Assembly: GCA_019915015.1 (NCBI GenBank)
Contig: JAHBBC010000037.1
Span: 1-64,000 of the forward strand
Reading direction: 5' to 3'
DNA: 64,000 bases
From: Auriscalpium vulgare
Lineage: Eukaryota > Basidiomycota > Agaricomycetes > Russulales > Auriscalpiaceae
Positions 35,601-47,259 of this stretch are shown one piece after another (the stretch's first letter is position 1; every line of letters begins with the position of its first letter). The position numbers were made by a program, and so were the translations under genes. The notes under the pieces are model-generated. The model was given only the letters and a program-made list of their open reading frames with translations. It had not been told where the DNA came from and did no database searches.

Positions 35601-35814
35601 TGAACGCAGCTGCTGCCTGTTCGACTTGGCAACGCCCCTCGGAGCATTCCACTACACCACATTTCTTTCATGGCTTCAAGACGTCCATGCCAAAGAACTT
35701 GTCGAAGCATTCGACGATACAAAGCGTGCAAATTTTTTGAGGAGGCTAGAAAGTGGGGATGAGAGCATCAAATGGGCGATGGCGCCCCACGCGTGGGAGG
35801 CATCGAGCACTTAA
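32693..35814 (+). CDS. RLPRND family copy G, nearly intact
   Basis: Function unknown; about 830 residues expected. Start ATG 32693 (MSRPSVTRPAGVI), first exon 32693-32794, intron 32795-32849 ending CTCATTCAG, then DERFKQRLSAVESAV. Exon 3 has LAGPEFSKILVAGDT, SVLVMTGEPNIYSAIASIL and SYSSDGRRLHLIFAW. Later come IHVAHDAFD, SYWLYDRGCVQD, SQFDALHDSLFG, LRLPRND near 34835, CDSLCVVKLGGVIP, LPLLVSQYRRN, KLRMLLTAAVKFLVALDVW and VRILERSCCLFDLATPLG. All junctions match copy I except one: where copy I has the donor GTATGA (56370), copy G has AGATGA (near 33919), giving RFLV and a TAG at 33918-33920. Either splicing differs or the gene is broken there. Copy H shares this. Confidence 0.65.
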
Positions 35815-35854
35815 TATTGATATAAGTAACATGTGCACAGGACTGCAGCGTTTT

Positions 35855-36082
35855 TAGACATTGGACTCTCATATGTGTGCCATAAAACTACCACCTGCTC
35901 GGCAGACGAACAAACCCGACAAGGAGGGCGTGGATTTTCCGACCGCACTTTCCGACCGCATGTTGCTCGACATTGTCGAAAGCAAGTTTGTCACGGCTGC
36001 CTTCGAAAGCTACAGCGCAAGACAGTACAACATTCATCGTGCCTCGTTTCAAGAGCCGGAGCCATTGAGCTCTAGGCAATAA
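35855..36082 (+). CDS. Small frame with coding look, 3' of copy G
   Basis: A frame beginning MCAIKLPPARQTNK (ATG at 35873) and running to a stop at 36080-36082, with DFPTALSDRMLLDIVESK and SYSARQYNIHRASF. The start region is also found 3' of copy I near 58371 (MCAIKLQNN), where the frame soon closes. It is absent after copy H because of a deletion of roughly 350 bases. It may be a downstream gene fragment or a non-coding coincidence. No family recognised. Confidence 0.25.
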
Positions 36083-38938
36083 CATGAGGTGTCCCGTCGA
36101 GCGCATGGAGACCAGAACCTCCGCCAGCATCAGCGAGATGGCTTTGCGCCTATTGGTCGCCAGACATAATATGAGTGAGCCGACCGCGCCGTGTGTCGGA
36201 CGTGCCGATGGCAGCAATTAGCTGCGCGTGAAGGTGCGACACCCGGGCCCGGGCACGACACATTCGGAAGAAGATAATGCCAGATTTGACGGGAAGCGAA
36301 CATGGCGGGTAAGTCAGCAGTCGTCAGATGGACGACAATGACGCCTCGTGCAGTCGACAAACAAGATAGACGCCACCAGTAAGTCAATACCATTACAGCG
36401 TAGCGATGAAAGTTGCTTGTGTTGTAGTCACTAGCTGAGATGAGGTAGCTGCGGGTAGACTGTGGGATGTCACAGACCAGAAGCCCACGAAGTACGCGCT
36501 GGACCATGATGTACGTGAATCCGGTTTAGGTGGAATTGCTTGCTCCCTCAGAAGAAGCACCGAGCAGCAAGAGAGCACAGAAAAGAGAACGGTCGCGTGT
36601 GCGAGACATAAACAACGAGCGCCGAGAGTGACGACATGGCAATAAACTGCTGAGCAGCCAAGACGACGCAGAATTGCGCGACGCCGGACCTATAGCGCGT
36701 GAAGAGCCCGATGTGAGTATTCAAAATGGGCAGCAGAGAAAAAGAGGGGCGGACACAGTATGAGGATAACGAGAATTTGCGGGAGAGCTGGGGGGCAGAC
36801 AGTGGACGAGGATTATGCCCATGCGCCTTACATCAGGACCGGGCCTGCGACGACTGCACCTGCGGCCTCGCTTGTGTCTACACCGTGCGTCGTCCAGGTC
36901 GCGAGGGACGCGGCTCGTTCGACGGAAGCACGTCGAGAGGCGGAGTCTCCTCACGCTCGCTCGCTCCTCCGGCGCGACATTCTAGTAGCCTGTGCGAGAG
37001 GGTCACAGCACATATATCAAACGAACCTGCACCAGAACACATGCTTCGCGTCAATTTGTGATCTCCATCCAAGCCTTTGACGTCGACGTACTTGTAACAG
37101 GGGTGCCGCGCCGCCCCGCTGAGCTCCGGGTGTCAGAGCAGAACTACACCTCGATTCTCATCCGCCTCGCTCTCAAACCAAAACCCCTCCCACATGGTGC
37201 CCAGCCAGCCACATCCATCTCAGGATGGAGCTGCTCCGGCAGGCGTATATCGAGCACGGCCGGGGCCGCACCCGCATGACCCAGAGCGCGGTGCCGTGTC
37301 GTACGCGCCATCGAAAATACCGAGGCGCAGCTCCGCGGCAGCGGCGAGGAGCTTGCGAATCCTGCATTGAACGGATGAGACAGGTGAGCGTGAAGCGTGA
37401 AGCAAGTTGAAGCTTGAAGCTTGAAGCGCGGGGCGGCGGCCGAAGTCATTCTATTTTGGGCCCGCACACCACCGGGCCCCGGCTGCGTCGATTTCATGCA
37501 GTCCGGGGCATCTACCGCGAAGCTCCCGGATGGTTTCCATTCGAATCGGAGTCCATTAAAACTATATACTTCATTTTGAGACCATCCCAAAAGCCCGTGG
37601 GTGCCAGTGCCGGTCAAATGGCAGCAACGCCGGTGGAGGATCTTCTGTAACCCTAATTTCATTCTTCATTACTGTAAACTTACAAGCTACACACCCCTCC
37701 ACCAGGTCGCATCCATATCCTCGCAGGCCATGACTGCGGCATGCGCAGCGCCAGGCTGGCCGCCCACTCTCCACAATTGCGTCTGCAAAGTCGTTTTCGT
37801 GCCCCTCTGCTACACCGACACGTCCGGCGCGTGTCTACATGGCCGTCTCCGACGATCAGTACCAGTGTAAGACAATTCTTACCGCCGCTTTCTCCTGCGC
37901 GCGCACGGCTATTTACAGGATTGCAGAGCAAACAGCCGACTTTCAGGCTCTCTCGACGCAACTGGAGAAGAGGATGACGGCGTTGGGAGTGTCAGGGCGG
38001 AGGGCGGATGAGAGCGCTCGTACAGCGAGCCGCGGCCACTCGAAGTTGGGGAGCGCAGTCGGCATGCTCCTACAAGGTGCGCATATCTACCAACTATTTG
38101 GACGTATGTGCGTAGCTGACTTCAGGCGCGGAGACCCCAGGTCAAGCATTTACCAGTACGTCGGAGTGGCCTCCGCCTCTCCTTCGCATTCGTCTGCCAT
38201 CCAGCCTCCTCTCATCCGAGTCTCTCCCGCCAACGCAAAACCTACCGGTCGGGCAGGCAACGCGTGCACACGGTCTGCCGCTCCCGCTTGATGCGCGGGG
38301 CCTCAGAAATGCAGCAAGGGCTGCAGCCAAGATCGATCCCAAGACGCGGTCACCGTCCTAACCGCCCGACGTTCGCCTAGTTCCAAGACAATCCCACTAT
38401 GTACTCATCTTCTGGGGCCACGTTCAGCTGCATGGCAAACGCCGCGTCCAGAGATGGTTCTCGGGCATCAACTATGTCCTGCGCCTTGACCAGCTGTCGA
38501 GAGGACACGTTACGGCAGGCTGGCGAATGCGCGGCAGTACAGCACTATCCCCAGAATCATATACATTACTGTTCCAAGTACCGAGGACATCCCATTGAAA
38601 TACGTTGTGTTTGTGGTATCCCTCGTGTATCCCGAAGAAAACAGTATAAACCGTCCTTTCAAGTCAGCCCGGCTGCCGTCCGGAGGCTGGCATATACGGG
38701 AGATCCCACACCAGTGACCTGAGAGAACGCAGCAGCGTTGCATCAGTCACAGAACAATCACCACAGGATCCCATTCTACTTCGGTGCTGAAGCCTTGCGT
38801 GCCACATCCTGGGTTAGTACCTAGCAGTACATAGCATGAGCATCACGCGAGCAGCCCGAAAAGCGACACGTGCACTCACCCGACGTGATGTCCGTGAAGA
38901 TATCCTGGTTCGCATACAAGAAGGGGTTCAAGAAGCCC
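36083..38938. other. Spacer 3' of copy G
   Basis: The part to 37693 belongs to the duplication (match 52660-54388), including an open plus-strand frame of 111 codons at 36726-37061 with the same length in both copies (53387-53722) but mainly residue-changing differences. A short run of TTGAAGC repeats lies near 37406-37428. From 37694 to 38938 the sequence is unique to this place in the window; short frames only, nothing recognised. Confidence 0.35.
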
Positions 38939-38939
38939 A

Positions 38940-40250
38940 GCGGCGACTTGCCGACAGAGATGACAGCGCACTATCCTCAATGCCCGCCTACAAACCTTTC
39001 TTGCGCCTTCGGTCAATCCGCCATCCAGTTCGACCTGGTTTTTGCCACGAGACCGGACATGCCCTGCCGGCGCTCGCGTTCCGTCTGGATCGGCCCCAAT
39101 CATTACCCGCGTGAAGCGACATGACTGTGTGCTTGGTCGGCTTGTGAGTCGTGACTCCGGAGCGACTGTCGAACAATGAGCACCTTTGACGTCAAGAGTC
39201 TGACAGTGGACTGCGCAAACTGGTCAACAACATCCCGTCGAGTAGAGAGAGACACGTACAAAATATGTACGAAGCTCGCTGAGATGTAGGGCGTGGCCCG
39301 CCTGGTCAGGTCGCCCTTCTGTTCGCGTTTGACGTACGACGATATGTTCTCAATGTGCGCCATCTTGTCAAGGCCGAGAAACGTTCTCCGAAGGGTTATA
39401 TTTGAGAAGCATCCGAGCCACAAATGTTCCGTATGCGAAGCAAATTTTATTACAGCGCTCACAGAACACTACAAATTCTCGTAGGACGTCCTCCACCCCT
39501 TCTGAGAAGCGTAGGTAGCTATTGACGCGCACAGTTAGCATGATCCAATGACTGCGAGCTCGAAAATACGCACCACAGCATGAAAACAGACAGGGAAGTC
39601 GTATACGCATGCCGCCCGAGTTCTGCCGCCGCCGATCTTGGCCGAGAGAACGCACTGAGTTTCAGATTGCTGCGTGGGAGGCTTGGCCGGGAGGGACACC
39701 GGCTCACAACCCCGCGCAGTCGCGCTAAACTTGCACGTCCCATGGCAGCCATCTTCACGATCCGCATGTCGTTGACCGCGGAGTCCGCTGGGTGTGGCAA
39801 TAGAGCGCAACCAGGTCACATCGGTGATGCTGCGAGCATGCAGGGAGAGTACAGCTCGTAGCTCAGCTGGGAGGTGCACATTGATGATGATATGTCCGCG
39901 TGTATGCTAGAGATTAATCAGCGAGACACGGGAAGTACGCGGCGCACCTAAACCCAATGCTCGAGATCCCCTCCACGGCCTCATCCACATGCTCTCACAT
40001 CTAACGCTTGTCCAATTTGACGCTAACGTCGTCCTCTCGAAAGCTGGTCAAGGCGCAGGACATTCAACACCGACTCGGAGTCACTAGACGCGTTGATGCC
40101 CGAGAACCATCTTGACGCGTATGCCATGCAGCTGAGCAGCACCTTTGTAGTCGCACGTTGAACTCTACGGACAGTGCAGGCTGCCTGCAGGGAATGCGTA
40201 GTGAGCGAAGACGAAGGACCTGCGAGTGGGCGACGAGCCGGCGACGCAGC
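38940..40250. repeat. Orphan 5'-flank block with no family gene attached
   Basis: Carries the same landmarks in the same order as the blocks upstream of copies A, B, C, E and F: GCGCACTATCCTCAATGCCC near 38967, CATCCCGTCGAGTAG near 39231, AGAAGCGTAGGTAGC near 39506, GCGAGACACGGGAAG near 39921, CTCGAAAGCTGGTCAAGG near 40036. It is most like the copy B block. To its left, where a family gene would be expected, there is unrelated sequence. Confidence 0.65.
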
Positions 40251-40271
40251 GAGTGGCGTATTGACACTCGC

Positions 40272-42056
40272 ATTGCTGTGTTGATAGAACCAAACAAACC
40301 ACGTCATCGCGATGCTTGTGCCCTCGACAATGATGTAGATGAAATCAGGCCTTGCAATGTTTGTCTCGTACACTCTGCGCGCACAACTATTGAATATTGG
40401 ATATTGAAGATCAGGGGAGGAAGTCAGCTATAAGATTCCCGAGCGAAATCAGGTTTGGAACCCACCCGGTCTGCTCAGGCTCGTACATGGAATGGACAAG
40501 GCCACCGCGCGGACTGCGTCCATCCGGTCACCGGATGCTCACTCGCTAGCAGTCACCCCGTCTGCGCCGAAGGACCGCGGCTTGTCTGGCGGCATGATAA
40601 TACCTGCGGTCCACTCGCGCGCGGGTCAAGATCCTGGCCCGACGCCCTGCTCGAAGACATCCGGGCGGAAGGACCGCCGTGGCGGCGTCAAGCCTGTCCA
40701 TGCAGAACCAGTCGGGGGCTGTGCTTGAGCAGCGGGTGCGCGAAGGGCCTGCGTCTTTTCGCTGCGCGCTGCCTCAGAGTTGCGTGGAAGGTGGAGGCGA
40801 GCGCTGCTTACCAAACGCGCGCTGGCAGGCTTCACCGGGTCGGCCTGGGTGTCCACAGGCTTTCAGTTGTTGCGCAACGGCGAGGAAGCGGGTCGCTCGT
40901 GCTCTGCGGAACGCTGTATGCGCCGCCGGGCACGGGGGACGGCTGGCCGCGAACGCATACCGGTGCACCTGCTGGCAGTCGGCCAGAACGCAGTCGAACG
41001 CGCCATCCGTGCCGTCTTTGATATGACCTGCAGGAGATTTCAATCAGATTAATGCGCAAGGTAGATGTGTGGCGAGAGCGTACGCGTGACGATCGCTCGG
41101 ACGCCACCTCACCATCGAGCGTTGTGCCGCGCGGGATGGACGATTTTCGCAGCCAGCGTGAGCCGGCATTCTTGAAGAAGGATGTGGCCCTGCAGGAATT
41201 GGCGAATATGACGAGCCTGGGCTTGAGGATGGGAGGAAGTCAGCAGCGGTCTTCCTCGACGCCTGCGGGCTTGCGAGGTCGTACGCTGAGTGATCAGAGT
41301 ATTTGGGGCAGAATTGCGCCGCAAACCCGCGGAACGACGCTGCGAGGTCATGTGCGGCCTGCTGGCGACGCGTCGCAGAGGTGGAAACACGCCTAGGCGC
41401 GTAGTCCTGCGACGCGTGGCCTGCAACTGTGAGCAGATTGAAGAGGCGTCCGTGCGAGGTGGAATTCGGCCCCGCACGGCGCGAAAGGAACGACTGCGCT
41501 GGCAGCTCCGGGCAGTGGGGAGAAGCCCAGAGCTGCAGCTGCTGCTTGACTGACCTGAAATCGGCCAGGAAAGGGAGAGTAAGAAGGGCGAGGGCGTACG
41601 AGAGAAAAGAGTGTGCAGGGCGCCCCGCTCAGACTGAGCGCGCCTTTGGCGAGGCAACCCTGGCGGTGGCAGGAACGGAAGAGAGGACTGGAGCGTGACC
41701 GCGACACGCCGTCGTCACAAGGCGCAATAGTCACGGCGACTCGGAAGGCCGGTGCGGAGAGTCTAGGTAGCTGCACTCAGACCGAGAGCAGGACAAGGGA
41801 AGGCTTTCCTGGTACGGGCCACTGCGGGTCGTCCATGCCAGGCCTAAGGCTTTGATGGACAAGTAGGATGAAGAGGAGTCAGACTCCACGTTCACGAGAG
41901 ACTCGGAGAGAGCGACTCGGAGGTTGCTCTCTATGAATTGAACGCGGGCTCTCAACTAGTATGTTACAACTAATCTATGACGATGGTTCGATACGAGACT
42001 GATGACAGGACTGACTCGATCGTCCCGCCTCTCCTGACTCCCAATTCCCATACCTT
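40272..42056. other. 3' region of copy F, function unclear
   Basis: Diverged duplicate of 23365-25197. The same minus-strand splice-like signals (ATCTCCTGCAG near 41035, GTAAGCAG near 40807) are kept but long frames are not. No gene called. Confidence 0.35.
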
Positions 42057-45000
42057 CTACGCCATCGCCCATTGGATACTCTCATCCCCACGCTCAAGCC
42101 TCTGCAGGAACGCCGCCCGTTTGCCGCTATCAAATGCCTCGAGGAGCCTTTTGGCATGTACGAGTTGAAGCCACGAGAGGAATGTTGCGTAGTGGAAGGC
42201 CCCAAGCGGCGTAGCGAGATCGAACGCGCAGCAGCTGCGTTCGAGGATATGGACTTCTGTGATCCATTCCTGTGCATATGAATCATCAGCTTTTGCACTT
42301 TGCAAACAGGCTGATGCATTGACCTCTCCTGGGGGCACTGCCCAAGCCGATACGACAACTCCGACTGAACCCTTGGTGAGTAGCCCGAAGACAGCGACGT
42401 TCCATATATCCAGGGCGGCGAGATACTTGACAGCCGCCGTCAGGTTCATACGCAGCTTCATTGTGCCAAAATGATATGGACCGGAGCTCTTGCGATACTG
42501 CGACACAAGTAATGGCAGGCGGATAGAGTCGTTAAGACGTACTGTCGGCAACGTCGGGGCCGCCACGGACGAGTCATCTACAGGAATTAAGCCGCTCGAT
42601 TATCTTCATGGAACCAGATCGAAAATGCCTCGCACCTTCATCCGCTGGGGTCATAGGAGCATGCCTTGTCACAACGAGGCTCATCTTCGCGAACGCCTTC
42701 AGCAGGTGCTCCGAGTCTGGTATTGCGCTGGGGATCTCCACAACACAAAGTGAGTCACAGAATCCAGTCTTAGGATCCAAGCTTCTGCGGCCTTCTGCTC
42801 CATCGAAGTCTCGAAGTATCCACCGGTCATGACGACGGACGTATTTCCTGCAAGTAGCTAATTCCCGAGCGAGTTTCGAGGTGTAATCACCCTGCTTAGC
42901 GTTATGCAGTTGTAGAAGCACATCGCGACCGGCTTCCAACAGCCGCTGATGAGGGTCGAACCTGAGCACTTGTGAGTGCAGGGAAGCGCCCATATACTGG
43001 TGCAGACGGTGATCAGCCTGATCGTTTCGGGGAAGCCGTAACGTTGGCCCAATCCTTCTTAACGGTCAGAAGGAGATCAAGAGAACAGATATTTGGTCTC
43101 ACAGAGGTGATATGATGATGCCATCGTCTGCGGCCGTCGCAAAGATCATATCATGGAGGGCGTCAAACTGCGAGCAAATCTCCGATCCCGGAGCGGCCGA
43201 ATCCTTGTCTAAGGAATGGCGTCCTCTGAGATATACACATAGTATGTCTTCGTAGAAAGGACTGATCTTGTCGAACATTGAGTCGTCCATGTCTCTGAGA
43301 TGGCTATCTTCCCGCGCCTGGAGCCGACTCGCAGCAACCTTGAACATGTCGTGCACGTCAGTCAAAGACTCTGAGACCGTGGGCAGCATCTAGGTGACTG
43401 TCATGAATTATATGTGGGAGGAAGCCAGGCAGTGAACGCACCCCGCTTCTCCACGCATGAGGCAGGCGAAACCGCGTGGCGTCGTCGTACGACTGAAACA
43501 AGGGCGCCATCCCAATGATTCGTCCAATCTCCGAGGCCTCCAGCTTGGGGTGCTCAATAAGGGCGCTGTAATTGTCCACAAATGGCAGAAACCGTGTATC
43601 TTGTACACATCCACGATCAAACAGCCACATCCTGGAAGATATTCCCAGCTGCGAGAGTGTCTCTAGAAATCTGGGCGTCGTCAGCGCTTGCGGAGAGAGA
43701 TGTCACAATTGGGAGCATATTACTCAGTTGCCGACATGTGATCGGAGCTGGCGTCCACCGACGAAGGAACAACCTCCCTACACCGCTACGTCAACCGGTA
43801 GCACAGAAGTGGCAGAATGCGGCTACTCGCCAGTCTATAGAGCTATCTTCTTCGGTGGGCGGCCCACTGCGATGCTCTGAATCAGGGTCTTTGGCGCCGT
43901 GATAGATATATAAGACTTACCGTAACTCATCATTCCCAGGCAAGATACACTCGGTGAGAGACTGTGTATCCGCAATCCATTTCTCAATTTGCTTTTTTGT
44001 CCAGTTAGCTTCTCCGGTCGAACTCGGAACATATTGTACTTGATCCGCTCTCCAGAGGTCGTCGACCTCGCCACTGCACAGTGCCGTCTTGAGATACCTC
44101 TGTACTGAATCGAGGAAGTACGCCAGCCGCTTGCATGAGCTTGAGTCTGTGGCATCGAACGTTCCTCGTCCCGCCAGATCCTCGAAGCTGTCATGAGCGA
44201 CATTGACACCTGCCTTCTAAGCAAATCAGTGCAGTCAATGTGACGAAGAGAACGACTCTACCTCGTTCGTCTCGTCTAACCAGGCGAAGACAACATGCAG
44301 CCATCTTCCATGACTTGAATTCGAGTACGCTAGGCCTAGTACAGGGATGTCCGAGGTGAACCCCACGGCGCGTCGATGATAGAGCAGACTAGCCAGGGCA
44401 CTGTAAATGGTGCGTTCGTCTGCCATTACCAATACCGTGTGGATATTGTGGCCATCTAGAGTATGAGTGAACAAATTGTGGGAGAAGTTCTGACCACGAG
44501 GAGGGGAAGAACAGTCAGATGAAACCGCGCTTGCAATTGTGTGACCATCTTCATCTGAGTCCCCATCTTCATCTGAGTCCACATCTTCATCTGAGTCGCC
44601 AGCTTCATCTGAGTCCCCATCTTCATCTGAGTCGCCAGCTTCATCTGGGTTCCCATCTGAGTCATAGTAATCAGGAAGAATAGTGGTTGTCTTCGACGAC
44701 TCTGATGCGCCGATGTCTGCATATAAGCCGGCGTCCGTCTCTTGAAAGATTGTTGCCTTGCTATTCCCTGATTTTATGACCGATTCTGGGATAAGCGCAA
44801 AATACGCTAGAAGGACCACCTGAAGGTAGTCCGGAAGGAGTTCTGCCAGCGGATCACCATTGGCAGCCGCAGGGTGGCGAGAAGTGGCGATACGAACGCG
44901 CTCCCTAGGAATGCCTCAAATAAAGAGACAGGGTCGACATGCATCGAACGCACCTTGTGTACACTGGCAGCCCAGTCATGCAAGATTGTACGAGGTTCGA

Positions 45001-45270
45001 CAGTAGGGACGTCATTGGCCCCAAGTCGCACTCGCGAGCGGCAGCCAGATCCATTCGGCGCTGGATACTGGATGCTGCTGAGCAAACAAGGACCGATCGC
45101 TGACCATCTAGAGTTAGATTATCCTGTTATCCTGGATGAGTTGCGGCGTGTGGTACTAGAATACACAATATACATACCTTGAGTTCTGAGATGAGATCCG
45201 CGACTGGTTGCGGCAACGATGAAGAGGACAGGGCGTGCGAGGTTACGGGGTAAGGCGCAATAAGGGACAT
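42057..45270 (-). CDS. RLPRND family copy F, apparently intact, with acidic repeat
   Basis: Function unknown. Start ATG 45268-45270 (MSLIAPYPVTSHAL); a longer upstream frame seen in copy E is out of phase here, supporting this start. First exon ends ELK before GTATGT. Exon 2 has DLGPMTSLLSNL; ERVRIATSRHP follows an intron ending CCTAG. The third exon has a six-unit acidic repeat (44545-44652), then TVLVMADERTIYSALASLL. VNVAHDSFEDLAGRGTFDAT, MWLFDRGCVQD near 43625, SQFDALHDMIFA, LRLPRND near 43040 and CDSLCVVEIPSAIP follow. The last exons hold LPLLVSQYRKSSGPYHFG, KLRMNLTAAVKYLAALDIW, a 57-base intron, and VHILERSCCAFDLATPLG to the TAG at 42057. About 75 bases between the exons near 43.75-43.83 kb are extra relative to copy E, and that junction is unresolved. 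No frameshift seen. Confidence 0.65.
44545..44652 (-). repeat. Six 18-base tandem repeats coding for acidic hexapeptides
   Basis: Units such as CCATCTTCATCTGAGTCC (plus strand) repeat six times, encoding Gly/Val-Asp-Ser-Asp-Glu-Asp/Ala in copy F. Copy E lacks the array; its linker at this place is acidic but not repetitive. The repeat is in frame, so unit number can change without breaking the gene. Confidence 0.9.
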
Positions 45271-45499
45271 GTTCTGCGACTGGCGATGGTAGACGACTGA
45301 AGGACACGTGCTGTTCGCTGCCACTGTACGTTAGTTCTAGGAAATACGAGACTCGCCTTGCCAAGAGCCTTGTCCTTGAGGCTCGACTGACGGGATTTGC
45401 ATTACGGTCGTTATGCTCGCGTAGACATGATGTGTTCTGGAAGTTAGAAGTGGTGTGTCATGCGATGACGGCAAGTGCAACGAGAGTTACATATAGCTA

Positions 45500-46770
45500 C
45501 CGCGAGGCATGGCGGTTTGTGAACGCATCCACTGGCGCTCGCCACGCGCACCTCGTGTTCCCGGGAGATTGCCTGAGATTGCCGCCGCGCATGTCGAGTC
45601 CTACCAGTGCTCTCCGAGGCTCACTGGCAGCCTCCAAGCTTCACATTTCACTTGTCCTCGATGCCCGCCCATCATCTCTGCTCACTCCGCTCATTTCACC
45701 GTTCAATTGGGCCAAGCTCATGCCACGTGGCCCAACACGCCCTGCAGCGCTCGCATTCCGTCTGTAACAGCCCCGTTTCATTACCCGCGTGAAGCGACAC
45801 AACTCTGCGCGCTGGATTAGAACTCCGGAGCGATTGGCCGAGTAAATGAGCGATAAGAGGCTGCGTAAAGAAAAAGGTCAACAACGACCCGTCGGGTATC
45901 AACAAACACGTACGACGTATGCACGGTGCCCGCCGAGATGTTGTGCGTAGCTTGGAGGATCGACGAGCCGCCTGTGCTCTCGACGGCTGTCAGGATCTTG
46001 TCTCCCGCACGGTGTCGTGAAGGTACGAGACTGATGCTTTGTTGAAGGCCTGGAGACGTTCATACGAGGATGTCGGAACGCGCCTTTCCTCTCGGAGGCA
46101 CCAATATCGCAGGAGTTCGTGAAGCAAATGTTATTACAGGTGTCATAGCTGTCGCACTAGAGTGATAGAAGTCCTTTTCGAACGGCCTCCTGGCGTTCTC
46201 TGCTACATAGACAGATTTCCGCCGCCGCCGACTTGGGCCGAGAGCTAGCAAACACATTCGCGCATTGCACGCGACGGCACGTCCGATGGCCGCTAACAGC
46301 TGCTGATCAAGAGTCGGCTGGGCAGCTTTGAGTCGCTCTACCCCTGGGCTCGAAGACGGTGCGCCTTGACAAGCCTCTTTGATAGATTTGCGTGCGACTA
46401 TGATTAGCGAAAACAGGAATCTGAGAGGGTCGCAGCGTAACTCAACCACATGCTCGACATCTGTTCCACAGGCCCCGTCCAACCGACTCTGCGTTGATCT
46501 GCGTTGAACGCGTTGTCCACTGTGTGCGCTGACGCCGCCCCATCCTCCGACACTGGTGAAGGTGCGTGCCATTCGAGACCAGACACGTTGTGGCGCCTCC
46601 CGTCGACTATGTGACTGAGCAGTGGAAGTCGCCTTGTCCTCGCTGCGCGCCTGCGACGACAGGGATGGCGATGTACGCGAAGAATCCAAAGGATGACCTG
46701 CTCAGCGATTCGATTAACGGCAGGGACGAGGGAGGCCGAGTGGTGTTGCTTCGACCACGTGAATGTCTTC
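45500..46770. repeat. Conserved 5'-flank block, copy F
   Basis: Duplicate of the copy E block, shortened in the middle: after GTCCTTTTCGAACGGCC (46166) it jumps to GACAGATTTCCGCC (46209), losing the AGAAGCGTAGGTAGC landmark. The far edge keeps CGACCACGTGAATGTCTTCGG near 46754, where the CCACGTGG core is changed to CCACGTGA. Confidence 0.5.
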
Positions 46771-47259
46771 GGTTGCGCGCGCATCGTCTGCGTGGTGGGT
46801 GCGTAAAGATTCGCGTTCGAGTTGTCAGCAAGCTGGCGCGGTCGTGCTTGCTGATGGAACATGTTTGATTGCGCGCCATTGGAATCCAATATGAGACAGC
46901 CGCTAGGGCGAATTGTACCCAATTAGCTGACTCAGGGAATGGAAACTATGAATAGCACACACACCGGTCCTTCCCTTGTCTCCTCTCAACCGTCTTGCAA
47001 AACTCGGCGCAATCGGCATCATCATGTGCGCGACCGTTCGTGCCTGGTTTGTGCTGCCAGCTCACGGGTGTGCGGTGTCGTGGCCCGGCGCTCTTCGTCC
47101 GTCCGAAACGTGCCCCTAGGCCCGAGCGAGCCGGACGAAAGAAGGAGGACTTCAGGAGTGCGAGGCTATGCGTAGGAGATTTCAGCCCACGCGCACGAAG
47201 TTGAACATACATAACGCACCGTCGAAGACTCTGCTGCCTTGAAACTCTGGAAGCCCTGT

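Larger units (their letters stand above)
23365..37693. repeat. Segmental duplication, left copy (about 14.3 kb)
   Basis: Matches 40272-54388 in the same orientation at an offset of about 16.7-16.9 kb. It contains family copy E, its 5' flank, the palindrome-bearing spacer, family copy G and the G 3' flank. From about 30430 to 35815 the copies are nearly identical at an exact offset of 16804 over long stretches; left of that they are clearly more diverged, with many indels. Boundaries are by eye: left near the shared GTGTTGATA, right near ACTTACAAGCTACA. Confidence 0.8.

Noticed and set aside
39855..39875. TAGCTCAGCTGGGA, a good match to a tRNA A box (also near 10268)
   Set aside because: No B box, anticodon stem or acceptor pairing follows within the needed distance; the motif belongs to the conserved flank block.
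45119..45364. Upstream ATG with MARRVSYFLEL as the start of copies E and F
   Set aside because: It is in frame in E but out of frame in F, and all other copies have a 32-34 codon first exon, so the internal ATG is preferred.
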